From Christensenella sp. UBA6406 (GTDB lineage Bacteria > Bacillota > Clostridia > Christensenellales > UBA1242), in NCBI GenBank assembly GCA_002438625.1, contig DJPS01000015.1, forward strand, positions 1 through 49,928: a stretch of 49,928 bases of DNA, given 5' to 3'. The notes under the pieces are model-generated. The model saw only the letters and a program-made list of their open reading frames with translations, was not told where the DNA came from and did not search any database. This document shows, piece by piece, positions 1-9,098 of this stretch. The position numbers were made by a program, and so were the translations under genes. Numbering within the stretch: position 1 is the stretch's first letter; each line of letters starts with the position of its first letter.

Positions 1-358
1 AACAAATAGTAGGCAGAATGAAAAAGATATTTAAGAGCAAATTTAATGAAGTAATGAAGTCAACAACATTTGACAATGGAAGTGAATTTGTAAGATGGGA
101 AGAGATAGAAAAGAAATACAAAGTAAAGACATATTATGCACATGCGTATAGTTCATTTGAAAGGGGACCAAATGAGTACTTTAATGGAATGACAAGAAGA
201 AAGATAAAGAAGAATATAACAATAAAAGAAATAACAAAATTTAAATTAGAAAAAGCGATACGTGGGTAAACAATATGCCTAGAAGGATATTAAACTATAA
301 AAGTTCGCACGAATTATTTGAAAAAGAAATAAAACGCTTGACAAAGGTAACTGTTTAG
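1..358 (+). pseudogene. IS30-family transposase, C-terminal remnant
   Basis: The reading frame is open from the left edge (from base 3) and encodes the C-terminal part of a DDE transposase. It shows FDNGSEF followed by YYAHAYSSFERGPNEYFNG. The Asp of DNG and the Glu of PNE are 33 residues apart, which is the DD(33)E spacing of the IS30 family. The frame ends at a TAA at 267-269, but the expected continuation (WVNNMPRRILNYK...FEKEIKRL) resumes in another frame from 263 to the TAG at 356-358. A one-base frameshift near 263-266 therefore breaks the gene. The 5' half lies outside the window. This is a dead insertion-sequence copy marking the left end as accessory DNA. Confidence 0.8.
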
Positions 359-373
359 AGTACCCTAAACAGT
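350..373. repeat. Perfect 9-bp inverted repeat at the end of the transposase remnant
   Basis: ACTGTTTAG (350-358) is mirrored by CTAAACAGT (365-373) around a 6-base loop. It overlaps the stop codon of the transposase frame. No T tract follows, so it is either the distal end structure of the insertion sequence or a weak transcription-stop hairpin. Confidence 0.5.
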
Positions 374-790
374 AAAGAAAATGGTAATTATCTTATAATA
401 TAGGAAGTTTAAGCAAGCACAAAAATTTATTTTTGTATTTGATATAAACGACGCCTATTTCAAATTGTGTCGCTAAAATGTTAATTTTAGAGCAAATTTG
501 TTTAATTTGCTTAAATTTTAACATTACATAGTTTATACTTTAACTTCATTTACCTTGTTGCACTTAACTTTACAATTCAGAGAAAATTATTTTGTAGTTT
601 TATTTTATCAATTTCAAGAGTCCAGCATTTGAACTCTTTAAAAAAATTCACAAGAAAAAATAACCCAACATAAATTGAGTTATTGTTATATTATTTTTAA
701 AATATATACAAGTTTTTGATTTATATGATACACTATTTATAATTTATGTGATAAAATAAGCCAAAACATAAATTCAAAAGGAGAGAAGAT
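374..790. other. AT-rich intergenic region with one long imperfect hairpin
   Basis: I see no coding sequence here. AATGTTAA (477-484) pairs with TTAACATT (518-525), and AGCAAAT (491-497) with ATTTGCT (505-511), giving a nested ~49-base hairpin. A weaker hairpin (AATAAC...GTTATT) lies near 660-685. Neither has a clear U tract. The end of the region carries the GGAGAG ribosome binding site of the next gene. Confidence 0.4.
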
Positions 791-1240
791 ATGGGTATAT
801 TTAATTATATAGGTTTATTTGTTATAATTCTTATTATGATTCCAAATGTAGTGTTTGCTTTAGCAAATAAAGATGGTTTTAACAACCTTTATAAAAATAA
901 AAAAGTTGAAATATTGGAGCAAGTTGGTAGATATGGTTGCTTTATTTTTATGATGGTTAATGTACCATATACATATTTTAATTTTTGGTTTAACAATGCA
1001 AAGTTGGTTTACATAATTGTAAACTTTACACTAGTATTTTTATATCTTTTATTCTGGATTGTTTTTTGGAAAAAATCTATGCTTATTAAGTCTTTAGCTT
1101 TATCTATTTTACCTTCAATAATATTTATATTTAGTGGAATAATGTTACAAAACATTTTGCTAATATTTTTTGCCATTGTATTTGTTCCAACTCATATTCT
1201 TATAAGTTATAAAAATTCAAAATTATCACAAAATTTATAA
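791..1240 (+). CDS. Small polytopic membrane protein of unknown function
   Basis: The gene encodes a 149-residue, very hydrophobic protein with about five predicted membrane segments (roughly residues 5-25, 48-65, 70-90, 95-118 and 120-138). The tail is short and basic. An AAAGGAGAG ribosome binding site lies 8 bases before the ATG. I do not recognise a characterised family. It sits alone between the insertion-sequence remnant and a duplicated non-coding unit, in a region that looks horizontally acquired. No catalytic motif is visible, so no function is proposed. Confidence 0.6.
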   Translation: MGIFNYIGLFVIILIMIPNVVFALANKDGFNNLYKNKKVEILEQVGRYGCFIFMMVNVPYTYFNFWFNNAKLVYIIVNFTLVFLYLLFWIVFWKKSMLIKSLALSILPSIIFIFSGIMLQNILLIFFAIVFVPTHILISYKNSKLSQNL

Positions 1241-1246
1241 TGAATA

Positions 1247-1436
1247 TATGATATACTATATTTATGAAGTTGTAATGTCCTTAATTTTTTACTGATTGGC
1301 AACGACTAAAAAATTTTAAATAGAAATTTGAAAATTTGTATACAGATTTTAATATTTTATGATATACTACATATATAAAGTTGCAAGGCTCTTGATTTTT
1401 ACTCGATTGGCAACGAATAAAAATTTTTAATAGAAA
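1247..1436 (+). repeat. Two tandem ~80-bp non-coding units with promoter-like starts
   Basis: Copy A (1247-1326) and copy B (1358-1436) are about 80% identical by eye. Each begins with TATGATATACTA, a sigma-A -10-like element, then has GTTG[T/C]...GCAAC arms around a T-rich loop, then a run of A and T ending TAATAGAAA or similar. The left arm differs between copies (GTTGT or GTTGC) but both can pair with GCAAC, the first through a G-U pair. This suggests either tandem promoters with an operator or duplicated small RNA genes. The unit ends just before a small lipoprotein gene. Confidence 0.55.
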
Positions 1437-1450
1437 AAAGGATAAATATA

Positions 1451-1585
1451 ATGAGAAAACATAATTTAATTTTTTCAATAATTACATCTTTTTGCTTAAT
1501 AACATTGGTAATGTTTATTCTTACTGCTTGTAGAGAATATAAACATTCTTACACAATTATTCAAATTGGTGATAAGATAATATAA
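1451..1585 (+). CDS. Tiny predicted lipoprotein (44 residues)
   Basis: The frame begins with ATG after an AAAAGGAT ribosome binding site and encodes a basic N-terminus, one hydrophobic segment (about residues 5-24) and the lipobox LTAC with Cys27. Only 17 mature residues follow (CREYKHSYTIIQIGDKII). The signal architecture is a textbook lipoprotein signal peptide, so membrane anchoring by lipidation at Cys27 is expected. It may be a true micro-lipoprotein, or the 5' remnant of a larger lipoprotein gene truncated by rearrangement in this decaying region. The tandem promoter-like repeats lie directly upstream. Confidence 0.55.
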   Translation: MRKHNLIFSIITSFCLITLVMFILTACREYKHSYTIIQIGDKII

Positions 1586-1628
1586 GGAAAAAATAGATAA
1601 ATAATAGTTTGTAGAGGAGAATAAAATC

Positions 1629-2159
1629 ATGAAAATAATAATATATGGTTCTAAATATGGTACTGCAAAACAATATGCAATGGAATTGTCAAAAAAGACC
1701 AATATCAAAGCGGAGAGTTATAAAGACATAAAAAATATTGATGAATACGAAACAATTGTATATATAGGAGCATTATATGCTGGAGGAGTTTTAGGAATGA
1801 CTAAAACTTTAAAAAAAATAACTAATTGCGAAAATAAAAAAATTATAATTGCTACAGTTGGATTGGCAGATCCTATGGAAAAAGAAAATGTAATCAAAAT
1901 AGAAAATAGCATGAAAAGACAACTTCCAGTTGAAATATACGAAAAAGCAAATATCTATCATTTAAGAGGTGGAATGGACTATTCAAAGTTGAGTTTTATA
2001 CATAAAATAATAATGAAATTGGTTTATGAAAAAACAAAAAGACTATCAGAAGAAAAGAAAATGTCAGAAGATAAAGAAGTGATAGCTACTTACAAGCAAA
2101 AAGTAAACTTTGTAAATTTTTCTAGTTTGGAAAATATAATTAGTGAAATTAATAGGTAA
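1629..2159 (+). CDS. Flavodoxin-domain protein (HemG/flavodoxin_5-like)
   Basis: The 176-residue protein opens with a beta strand and phosphate-binding loop typical of flavodoxins (MKIIIYGSKYGTAKQYA, with S8-x-x-G11-T12 as the FMN phosphate contact). Later segments match the fold: YETIVYIGALYAGGV (beta 3 and the isoalloxazine-flanking loop) and KKIIIATVGLADP. The C-terminal half resembles the HemG/menaquinone-dependent protoporphyrinogen oxidase-like branch, with LRGGMDY near residue 113. A GAGGAG ribosome binding site precedes the ATG. Likely an FMN-binding electron carrier or small oxidoreductase. No haem biosynthesis genes are nearby, so the substrate is unknown. Confidence 0.7.
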   Translation: MKIIIYGSKYGTAKQYAMELSKKTNIKAESYKDIKNIDEYETIVYIGALYAGGVLGMTKTLKKITNCENKKIIIATVGLADPMEKENVIKIENSMKRQLPVEIYEKANIYHLRGGMDYSKLSFIHKIIMKLVYEKTKRLSEEKKMSEDKEVIATYKQKVNFVNFSSLENIISEINR

Positions 2160-2222
2160 GCACTAATATCAACTAGGACTATAAAAAGTATACTTTAACT
2201 AATTAGTTAGGAGTAAATGACA

Positions 2223-2447
2223 ATGAAAAATTTTATTACAGGAATTGCTTTGTTTATTTTTGGGATAATATTATATTTGTGCTATAATTATTTTGCTGGA
2301 GATGGTTCTTCCCATTTCGGAAGTTTTAGCGATGGAGTTCTACTCGGGCTTGCTATTGGCATTTTACTGGTTGGAATTATATTAGTTATAAAAGGACTTA
2401 TAAATATATATAATCGTAAAAGAAATATTAAAAAAGGAGAAATATAA
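2223..2447 (+). CDS. Small two-span membrane protein
   Basis: Encodes about 74 residues with two hydrophobic spans (about residues 4-21 and 38-60) separated by a Gly/Ser-rich loop (AGDGSSHFGSFSDG), and a basic C-terminus (NRKRNIKKG). An ATG six bases upstream (2217) is in frame, but the TAGGAG at 2208-2213 is only 3 bases from it and 9 bases from the ATG at 2223, so 2223 is chosen. The stop codon overlaps the next start (TAATG). Function unknown. It probably forms a two-gene unit with the DUF4177-like peptide. Confidence 0.55.
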   Translation: MKNFITGIALFIFGIILYLCYNYFAGDGSSHFGSFSDGVLLGLAIGILLVGIILVIKGLINIYNRKRNIKKGEI

Positions 2448-2602
2448 TGTATAAAACAGAAATAATTGGCTACACGCCCGTAGCAAAGAAAATGGCAAAG
2501 AAAATTGAAGACAAATGTAACGAAATGGAAAAAGAAGGATATACCTTAATTTCCACAACAATTACACTTGGTGCAAAAGCTATTTTAATTTTTAAGAAGT
2601 AA
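2447..2602 (+). CDS. DUF4177-like small protein (51 residues)
   Basis: A 51-residue frame starts at the ATG that shares its A with the preceding TAA, so translation is probably coupled. The upstream gene's 3' end supplies AAAAAGGAG as ribosome binding site. The pattern (MYKTEIIGYTP, an amphipathic helix with KIEDKCNEMEKEGY, then LISTTITLGAKAILIFKK) fits the short DUF4177 fold: a beta strand, a helix ending in EGY/EGW, then two strands. The molecular role of that family is unknown. A strong terminator follows at once. Confidence 0.6.
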   Translation: MYKTEIIGYTPVAKKMAKKIEDKCNEMEKEGYTLISTTITLGAKAILIFKK

Positions 2603-2603
2603 A

Positions 2604-2631
2604 AATACTGGGGCGTCCCAGTATTTTTTTT
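2604..2631. terminator. Strong, probably bidirectional, intrinsic terminator
   Basis: AATACTGGG (2604-2612) pairs with CCCAGTATT (2617-2625) around GCGT and runs into eight Ts. The run of As on the left gives a U tract on the minus strand too. It separates the small + strand genes from the minus-strand permease pseudogene. Confidence 0.9.
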
Positions 2632-2643
2632 GCTTTAAAATTT

Positions 2644-3340
2644 TTATTTTTTCTTTTTGGCTCTTAATACACTTATAAGTATATAAGCACCGATAAGCAA
2701 AATTATTGAGCCTATCATAATTCCATACATGGTTCCAACACTTACTTGATTGCCAAAAAGTATAAATTGCAGTCAATATTATCTTTTATGCTAGATGTAA
2801 CATTAGCAGAATAGCAGAAATCTCTTGTTTAGACATTTCTCTAAATACGTCATCCAAAGCATGATATTTAAGTAGAGATGTCCCATATGTACCTGGCAAA
2901 AATGCTAAAATATTTTGAATAACCAAGCCCATTTGAGATATAGGCATATAAGTTCCACATATAAAACTATATCCAGCACTAACAATAGTCCCAACAGCAG
3001 ATATTTGACCTTGTGATGATAGAAAACAATTTATTATTGAAGATAATGCTGTTCCAAATAGACTAAGCATAAATAAATCTATAAAAATTAAAACTATATC
3101 TCCAAATGACATATACCAACCCGTTGTCCCAATATAGATAAAGCATACAAGTGTGCCAACGAGTGCAACAAGCAATGTGGCAAATAATGAGGCAAAATAA
3201 TATGACATTGCAATAGTAGATTTTTTAGTTGGTGTAATGTATATGTCTTTTTTTGTTCCATTAACTTTGTCGGAAACCATAAGCATATTTGCACAAAAAG
3301 CAACGGTTACACAACTCACTGCAATTATTTTTTTTGTTTA
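2644..3340 (-). pseudogene. ABC-2 type transporter permease, truncated and frameshifted
   Basis: Reading the minus strand gives the characteristic second half of an ABC-2 permease: VSDKVNGTKKDIYITPTKKS, several hydrophobic spans, YSFICGTYMPISQMG and FLPGTYGTSLLKYHALDDVFREMSKQ. The frame breaks near 2790 (stop after LHLA). Homology continues in another frame (SIKDNIDCNLYF), then shifts again within a T/A run near 2755 to GNQVSVGTMYGIMIGSIILLIG...SVLRAKKKK, ending at 2644. The N-terminal third is missing, because the frame opens directly after a stop near 3345. With two frameshifts plus the truncation this is a decayed drug/polymer exporter permease. No ATPase partner is present. Confidence 0.85.
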
Positions 3341-3770
3341 GACAACGGCTTTTTCTAATTGTTATGCCATAATTTTGTTGTGTTTCGTTTTTTTAATGTA
3401 AAACTTTTTTGCGTGTTTGGGTTTGTCTTTATTTTTTCAATCCGTTGTATTCATTTATGTTTTAATCTAATGTGGGGTTTGTTGTGGAAAGGGGTGCATT
3501 GTATTTGCTTTTTTGGAATATTGCGAACAATGTTTTGAATATTAATGTGCTTATAATTAATTTTAAGTTAATATTTCTGCATTTATGGATAAACTAACTT
3601 ATGTGACATTTTGCACTTGCTTTTAATAAAAAATTGAGTTATATTGTGTTATTTTAATGTGATTTTTGTGAAACTGATTTGTTTGTAAACACTTTTTCAA
3701 ATATTAAATCTGGTGCAATGAATAATTTAAATTTGATATTTGCTATTTTTTTTGATAATTTGGTTATTGT
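3341..3770. other. T-rich intergenic region
   Basis: No gene is supported. The + strand is rich in T and G with short homopolymers and no conserved hairpin I can defend. It separates the accessory left end from the secreted lipoprotein/protease pair. Confidence 0.4.
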
Positions 3771-3799
3771 TTGACAAAAGTTATTTAATATGGTAAAAT
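3771..3799 (+). promoter_or_regulatory. Sigma-A-like promoter of the lipoprotein-protease pair
   Basis: TTGACA (3771-3776), a 17-base spacer and TAAAAT (3794-3799), 39 bases before the lipoprotein start codon. A consensus -35 box, ideal spacing and a short leader make this a convincing constitutive promoter. Confidence 0.8.
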
Positions 3800-3837
3800 A
3801 CAAGTAATAAAAATAAACTAAACAAAAGGAAATTGTA

Positions 3838-6800
3838 ATGAAAAAACATATTTGCTTATTGACATTTATAATTTGCATTAGTGCTTTATTTGCTGGATGT
3901 ACATGGTTTGGAGATGTTGGTAAGGTTATAATTGATACGACTAATGTTAAAACTGAGTTAAATTATAATGAAGATCTAGATTTAAGCGGGTTAATTGTTA
4001 AGGCTAAGAAAGGCGGCAGTGTGATAACTTTAACAAGCGGGTCAAGTGAGTCATCTGATTGTATATATACAGTTGATTATGGCGGATTTGACAAAACTGT
4101 TAGCGGAAGATATACCATTACAATTTCTTATAAAGATTATTTAAGTGCATCTTTTGTTGTAACAGTAGCGAAAGAAGTAGATAAGATAAGTGTTGCTGGC
4201 GAGTTTAGGACTAATTACATATTAAATGAAAAGATAGATTTAAGTGGTGGAATTTTGCAACTTACCTTTGTTGATGGCAGTGTTGGTGAGATAAGTTTAT
4301 TGCATAGCGATGTTGTTGTAGGGCAATATTCTTTTGATAGTGCGGGCATAAAAAATATAGATATATTCTATTTAGGAAGATTTTGTAGTTTTGATGTTAC
4401 TGTTTACGATGTGCAACTTATGGCAATAAGTGTGGTTGCACCAACAAAAGTGGAATATAGACTTGGAGAAGATTTGTTGCTTGATGGTGGCAAAATATTG
4501 TTAAGTTATTCTAATTTATCCGCTGATGTTCCGAAAGATATTGTGCCTAATCAAATTGAATTCACAAATAAGGATGTTGTGGTTGAAGGGTTTGATAGCG
4601 TTACAGGTGGAGTAAAGGAGATTATCGTTAAATATTTAGGTTTTCAAGACACTTTTAATGTTATGGTTGTTGAGCCGACTATTTTATCTGTTACGCTTAT
4701 TAAACCTACAAAAACTTCTTATAAATTGGGCGAAGAGTTTGATGTAAGCGGTGGAAGATTGCAAATTGCATATGATTATATTGTTGATGAGCAAATGACG
4801 CCTACAAGTGTGGGTTTAACAGATGAAAGTGTGGAGATAACTGGGTTTTCCAGTGAAGTTGCTGGGGAATGTGAAGTTATTGTAAAATATAAAGGCTTTG
4901 AGTGTAGTTTTAAGGTTGAGATTATTGCAAGAGTTTTGACTGGTGTAACATTGCATGGGATTGATAAAGTAAATTATCAACTTGGCGAAAGTTTGGATTT
5001 AACAAATGCATATATTTTAACTGTGTACAATTATGGTGAAGGAGAAAAGATTTTTCTTAATGGTGATTATTCTTCTTATGGCGTAGAGATTGTTGGGTTT
5101 GATAGCGAGAGCAGTGGTGAGAAAACTGTTAAGGTTTCTTATAAAAATAAATTTGCAACTTTTACTGTGAAAGTTTGGGATAAGGATGAAAATGAATATA
5201 TAAGCGGATTTAAAGTAAATAATAATGCAATAGACATAAATAAAACAGATTATTTAGAGTTTAAGGATGATGTTGAACTTGTAAATATAAGTGTTACGGT
5301 TGGTAAAGATTATATTTTGGTTTTTGGTGGTGAAAGTGCGGATGTAAACTCTCATAGTGGGAAATTGGTTTATAGTTGTTGTAATGGAGAGGTTGGGCAG
5401 GCGTGCAAATCTTCAAGCAAAGGGAAACATTTAGGTTATTTAAAGTGGAGTTGCTGCGAGGCTAAAGAAAACGAGTTAGATTGTTTGAATGCAATAGAAG
5501 TAACATTTACAAAGCAAATTCAATTTTCGCATTATTTGCAAACTGGCAAAGATGTTAAGATTTTGGTTTACAATAGGCAACAATATATGCAAAAAGGAAT
5601 GGAAGCCGATTTAGTTTATTCAAAGAATCTAGGTCTATATACATATAGTTACATCAATTCATTATTTGTGAATGGTGTTGAGTTTGTAAGGGCGACAAAC
5701 GACACTTATTGTGCGAAAAATGGTGAACTTGTTGTTCCTAAAAAGATAAATCAATTTAGTGTTGGGTTGCCTGAAAATTATGTTTCTTATGTAAGGCAGG
5801 ATAGCGGTGGCTCATCTATGGGAAATGCCTTTGAAAAAGAATCTAAGCTTATCATTGATATTGTTTATCAAGAGATAATTGAGGAAGAAGATTTTGTAAG
5901 TGAAGAAACAATTCAATCTTTCTACGTTGATGTAAAATGTGATGATTCATTTTTTGAAGATGCTTTAAGCGAAATGACAATAAATGGGCAGACATTATAT
6001 TCAAGGATAATCAATTTAAATAGTGGCACAAAAAAGATTTTTATTGATTTAGGTGCTTATAACGACATTTATACAATGCAAATGTATGTTGATGGGCAAG
6101 TTAGAAACTATGTCGGTGGCACGGATTATGGTTATTATTATGTAAGTGATGGACTTAATGCTTTTACTTTAAAGTTGACAAGCGACACGACTGCACTATT
6201 GTTTAAGTTTGTTGTTATAGTTGGCGATTTAAGCACATTTGCATGTGATTATATATCTAGTTTAAAGGTAGTTGATGTGGAAGCGGAATATGATATATTT
6301 GAAGACAGATATATAGTACATAAGCCTATTTCAACAAAAATTGAATTAAGCGATTTTACTGTTGTTTTTGAAGATGGTTATGAAGGTTATTCATTTAGTG
6401 TTAAAAATAAGGCATTAAGCAAAAATAGAATAATTTTATCAATACTTGATGAAAAGCAAAATGTTGTGCATGAAACAGAGATTGAACTTGTTAATTTTGA
6501 TGTTGCGGTATCTAGCACAGAATTTATAGCAGTTGTAATGAAGAAAACGGAAGATGACGATGCGATGGCCATGGATTTCTTATCATTTAATGCGGAAAGT
6601 GTGGCGGTTATCACTGATTGTTTAGAAGGAACGCCTATTCAGTTGTCTTTTGTATATGATTATACTCGCTATTTTGTTTCATCAAATTGCATAGGTTTAG
6701 CGGATAAGAATGGTAAAAATTTTACGGCATTTTTGGTAAATAGTGGAACGGGCAACAATTATATAACAATTAAAGTTGAATCGCAAAGTGGCGTTACAAG

Positions 6801-7212
6801 AACTTACACGATAAATGTTGCGTTTAACACTCAGCCATATGTTTCAATTAAAATTGGAAATAAATCTTATTCATTTTATGGTAGTGATATCATAAACGGG
6901 TCTGGAGATTTTAAGTTGGTTGCAAATGATAATGATAAATATTATAAACTTACAGTGCCTAAGGGCGTGGCAACAATTTCTAGCACGAAAAACACGAGTT
7001 TAAGTTTTACAGCAAACAGTGATATAGGTTTTTATGCAACTTATTCAAAAACGGGCGAACTTGTTCAAAGTGCTGAAAATGTTAATGTTGTGCTTGATAA
7101 AAATAATTCATTTACTCTTTATGTCGGTTATTGTGCTGATGTTGGGGATGACGATGAAGTTTCTAAATTTTACAATAATGCAATTAAATTAGTAATTTAT
7201 TATAGTGTTTAG
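3838..7212 (+). CDS. Large surface lipoprotein with five Ig-like (Big_3-type) repeats
   Basis: The protein has 1124 residues. A lipoprotein signal peptide ends in LFAGC with lipidated Cys21. About five repeats of 80-90 residues follow (roughly 29-110, 113-190, 195-278, 282-368 and 370-449). Each has the pattern K-x-x-Y-x-L/N-x-E-x-x-D/L-x-G-G and ends in YxxFxxxFxVxV, as in bacterial Ig-like group 3 domains. Residues 500-545 hold an unusual Cys-rich patch with two CC pairs. The rest is beta-rich. Near 985-1040 a segment ending ITIKVESQSGVTRTYTINV resembles a cadherin-like beta-sandwich domain. It is probably an anchored adhesin or scaffold at the outer face of the membrane. The ribosome binding site is AAAGGA. 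The following gene is a secreted protease, probably co-transcribed. Confidence 0.8.
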   Translation: MKKHICLLTFIICISALFAGCTWFGDVGKVIIDTTNVKTELNYNEDLDLSGLIVKAKKGGSVITLTSGSSESSDCIYTVDYGGFDKTVSGRYTITISYKDYLSASFVVTVAKEVDKISVAGEFRTNYILNEKIDLSGGILQLTFVDGSVGEISLLHSDVVVGQYSFDSAGIKNIDIFYLGRFCSFDVTVYDVQLMAISVVAPTKVEYRLGEDLLLDGGKILLSYSNLSADVPKDIVPNQIEFTNKDVVVEGFDSVTGGVKEIIVKYLGFQDTFNVMVVEPTILSVTLIKPTKTSYKLGEEFDVSGGRLQIAYDYIVDEQMTPTSVGLTDESVEITGFSSEVAGECEVIVKYKGFECSFKVEIIARVLTGVTLHGIDKVNYQLGESLDLTNAYILTVYNYGEGEKIFLNGDYSSYGVEIVGFDSESSGEKTVKVSYKNKFATFTVKVWDKDENEYISGFKVNNNAIDINKTDYLEFKDDVELVNISVTVGKDYILVFGGESADVNSHSGKLVYSCCNGEVGQACKSSSKGKHLGYLKWSCCEAKENELDCLNAIEVTFTKQIQFSHYLQTGKDVKILVYNRQQYMQKGMEADLVYSKNLGLYTYSYINSLFVNGVEFVRATNDTYCAKNGELVVPKKINQFSVGLPENYVSYVRQDSGGSSMGNAFEKESKLIIDIVYQEIIEEEDFVSEETIQSFYVDVKCDDSFFEDALSEMTINGQTLYSRIINLNSGTKKIFIDLGAYNDIYTMQMYVDGQVRNYVGGTDYGYYYVSDGLNAFTLKLTSDTTALLFKFVVIVGDLSTFACDYISSLKVVDVEAEYDIFEDRYIVHKPISTKIELSDFTVVFEDGYEGYSFSVKNKALSKNRIILSILDEKQNVVHETEIELVNFDVAVSSTEFIAVVMKKTEDDDAMAMDFLSFNAESVAVITDCLEGTPIQLSFVYDYTRYFVSSNCIGLADKNGKNFTAFLVNSGTGNNYITIKVESQSGVTRTYTINVAFNTQPYVSIKIGNKSYSFYGSDIINGSGDFKLVANDNDKYYKLTVPKGVATISSTKNTSLSFTANSDIGFYATYSKTGELVQSAENVNVVLDKNNSFTLYVGYCADVGDDDEVSKFYNNAIKLVIYYSV

Positions 7213-7258
7213 TTTAAAAACTATAAGAAAAATGCTTTAAATTTTAAAAGGTGGCTTT

Positions 7259-9013
7259 ATGGGAAGAGTGAAGTTAAAGGTGAAGAATTATAAAAATATA
7301 ATGCTAATTTTATCTATTTTTGCTTTAATTGTTGCAACTTTATGCATATGTGGCTTGCAGGGGCAAAGTTTTAAAGGTGAAAAGATAAATGCAGGGGAAG
7401 TTTATACGGAAGGTGGAGATGCGAAAAGTGTAGTAACTGAAGAAGAAATTGGACAGGCACTTTTAGAGTTAAATGAATATATAAAAAACATTGATGTAGA
7501 TAATTTTAATTTGCTAGATTTGAAGGCTGTTGAAGCGGTTGAACCTGTGGCGAATAAGAAGTGGATTATAGAAGTTGTATTAATCAATGCGAATGATGCG
7601 ATTACATTTGATGATAAACTTGCTAATGACTTTTGCAACAGATTTAATGAAAATATAGATAATGATTTTTTAAGTGTTCACGAGTTTTATAGTGAGATGT
7701 CTAAGGGAAAGTTAGATGTATGGGCAAATGTATATCTTTGCAACTTGGATAAACCGCTAAGTTATTTTGAAGATGAAGTTGGAAAAAATTTAATAGAAGA
7801 AACTCTTTTATGGGAGAGTGCAAGGTGGAAAGGAAATGCGACTTTAATTAGTGGTGATTATGGGGTTGTTAATGCTAAGTGTAATTTACTGCCTTGTAGA
7901 AGGGGTACATCGGGGCAAGTTTCTTGGCCACACGCATATGCTGTTGGTCCGCTTATGACTTTGCCGTATAACAAAGCAGATGTGCCAACTCTTTGCCACG
8001 AATCATTGCATATGTTGGGGCTTAGCGACCTTTATAGCAATGATGGGAAGAACGTTGTACAGACTTACGATGTAATGAGTGAAACATATAATGGAAATGT
8101 GTCTTTAAGTGCATATTCTAGGCAGTCTTTAGGTTGGATAGGTTCATCTAAAAGCAATGATAGTGTAGTGAGTGAAGTTGAGAGTATAGTGGCGGATGGA
8201 ACATATACGCTAAATGTGAATACAGCAAGCAAGGGAATAATAGCGTACAGTTTTGGCAATAGAAATAGTGATGTATTCTATATTGAGTATAGAAAAAGTT
8301 CTAAAACATTTGAAAGGCGTGTCAACGGCTCTGGGCTTTTAGTTTATAGGATAAACAAGCAAATGAAAGGTAACTTGGATTATAAAAAGTCTGGGCTTTA
8401 CGAAATGTTTGTGTTCAGTAGCGGTGGATATGATTTAACTGATTACAATGGTTACATAAAGGCGGGCAAAAGTTTAGGCACGGCAACCGAGAGTGGTAGG
8501 TTAAAGTTGACTTATAGTGATGGTTTTTCTTCTAATTTTGTCATAACTGACATTGTGGAAAATGGGAACGACACGATTACATTTAAAATTTCTTCTAATG
8601 GAGATAAATATTTAAAAAATGGTGGGATAATAACATGTAGCGAGTTGAAGCAATTAGCAATAAATTCTTTTTTAAGTGTTGTTGCTGGTATATCTAATTT
8701 TATTTATAACCCTGTTGGTTCTATCAATTCTCTTGCTCAAGAAGTATTGATTTCTATTGATGTTAAAATAGATGAAATAAAAAATAATTTAAATAGTGCA
8801 AATTTATTAGCAAATGAAATTCTTTTAAAATTACAATCTTCTTATGAGGAGAGTGTGAAAGGTGGGGGAGTTTCTGGCGCACTCGGTGGCGGAATTGATT
8901 TTATTAAGGATGGAGTTCAATCTGCTTATTCAAAAATTACAAATAATTCTTCTTCTTTGGTTTCTCAGTTGGAATCATTAAAAGATAGGATAAGTAATTA
9001 TTTTAAGAAATAA
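7259..9013 (+). CDS. Secreted M6-type zinc metalloprotease
   Basis: The protein has 584 residues. A hydrophobic signal segment spans about residues 14-33. The sequence SVHEFYSEMSKGKLDVW (about 139-155) is typical of M6/immune-inhibitor-A-like proteases. The catalytic site is HESLHMLGLSDLY, with H247, E248, H251 and D257 forming HExxHxxGxxD. A Met-turn-like YDVMSE and a following SAYSRQSLGWIG match the family. The C-terminal ~100 residues lose homology and look helical. No LPxTG or other anchor is visible. It lies 46 bases after the Ig-repeat lipoprotein and ends at a terminator, so the two are probably one operon making an extracellular protease and a surface binding protein. Confidence 0.85.
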   Translation: MGRVKLKVKNYKNIMLILSIFALIVATLCICGLQGQSFKGEKINAGEVYTEGGDAKSVVTEEEIGQALLELNEYIKNIDVDNFNLLDLKAVEAVEPVANKKWIIEVVLINANDAITFDDKLANDFCNRFNENIDNDFLSVHEFYSEMSKGKLDVWANVYLCNLDKPLSYFEDEVGKNLIEETLLWESARWKGNATLISGDYGVVNAKCNLLPCRRGTSGQVSWPHAYAVGPLMTLPYNKADVPTLCHESLHMLGLSDLYSNDGKNVVQTYDVMSETYNGNVSLSAYSRQSLGWIGSSKSNDSVVSEVESIVADGTYTLNVNTASKGIIAYSFGNRNSDVFYIEYRKSSKTFERRVNGSGLLVYRINKQMKGNLDYKKSGLYEMFVFSSGGYDLTDYNGYIKAGKSLGTATESGRLKLTYSDGFSSNFVITDIVENGNDTITFKISSNGDKYLKNGGIITCSELKQLAINSFLSVVAGISNFIYNPVGSINSLAQEVLISIDVKIDEIKNNLNSANLLANEILLKLQSSYEESVKGGGVSGALGGGIDFIKDGVQSAYSKITNNSSSLVSQLESLKDRISNYFKK

Positions 9014-9015
9014 TA

Positions 9016-9057
9016 AAAAACTGAAATGACAGTAAATTGAAGTCGTTTCAGTTTTTT
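9016..9057 (+). terminator. Intrinsic terminator after the metalloprotease gene
   Basis: AAAAACTGAAATGAC (9016-9030) pairs with GTCGTTTCAGTTTTT (9042-9056), one G-U pair, 11-base loop, followed by T residues. It closes the lipoprotein-protease unit. Confidence 0.9.
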
Positions 9058-9098
9058 GCTTTATTATTTTTACTATTTATTTATTCTTTTTATTTGAA

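Noticed and set aside
1281..1478. 65-codon minus-strand frame with two RCQS repeats
   Set aside because: It is produced by the tandem non-coding unit and has no start signal.
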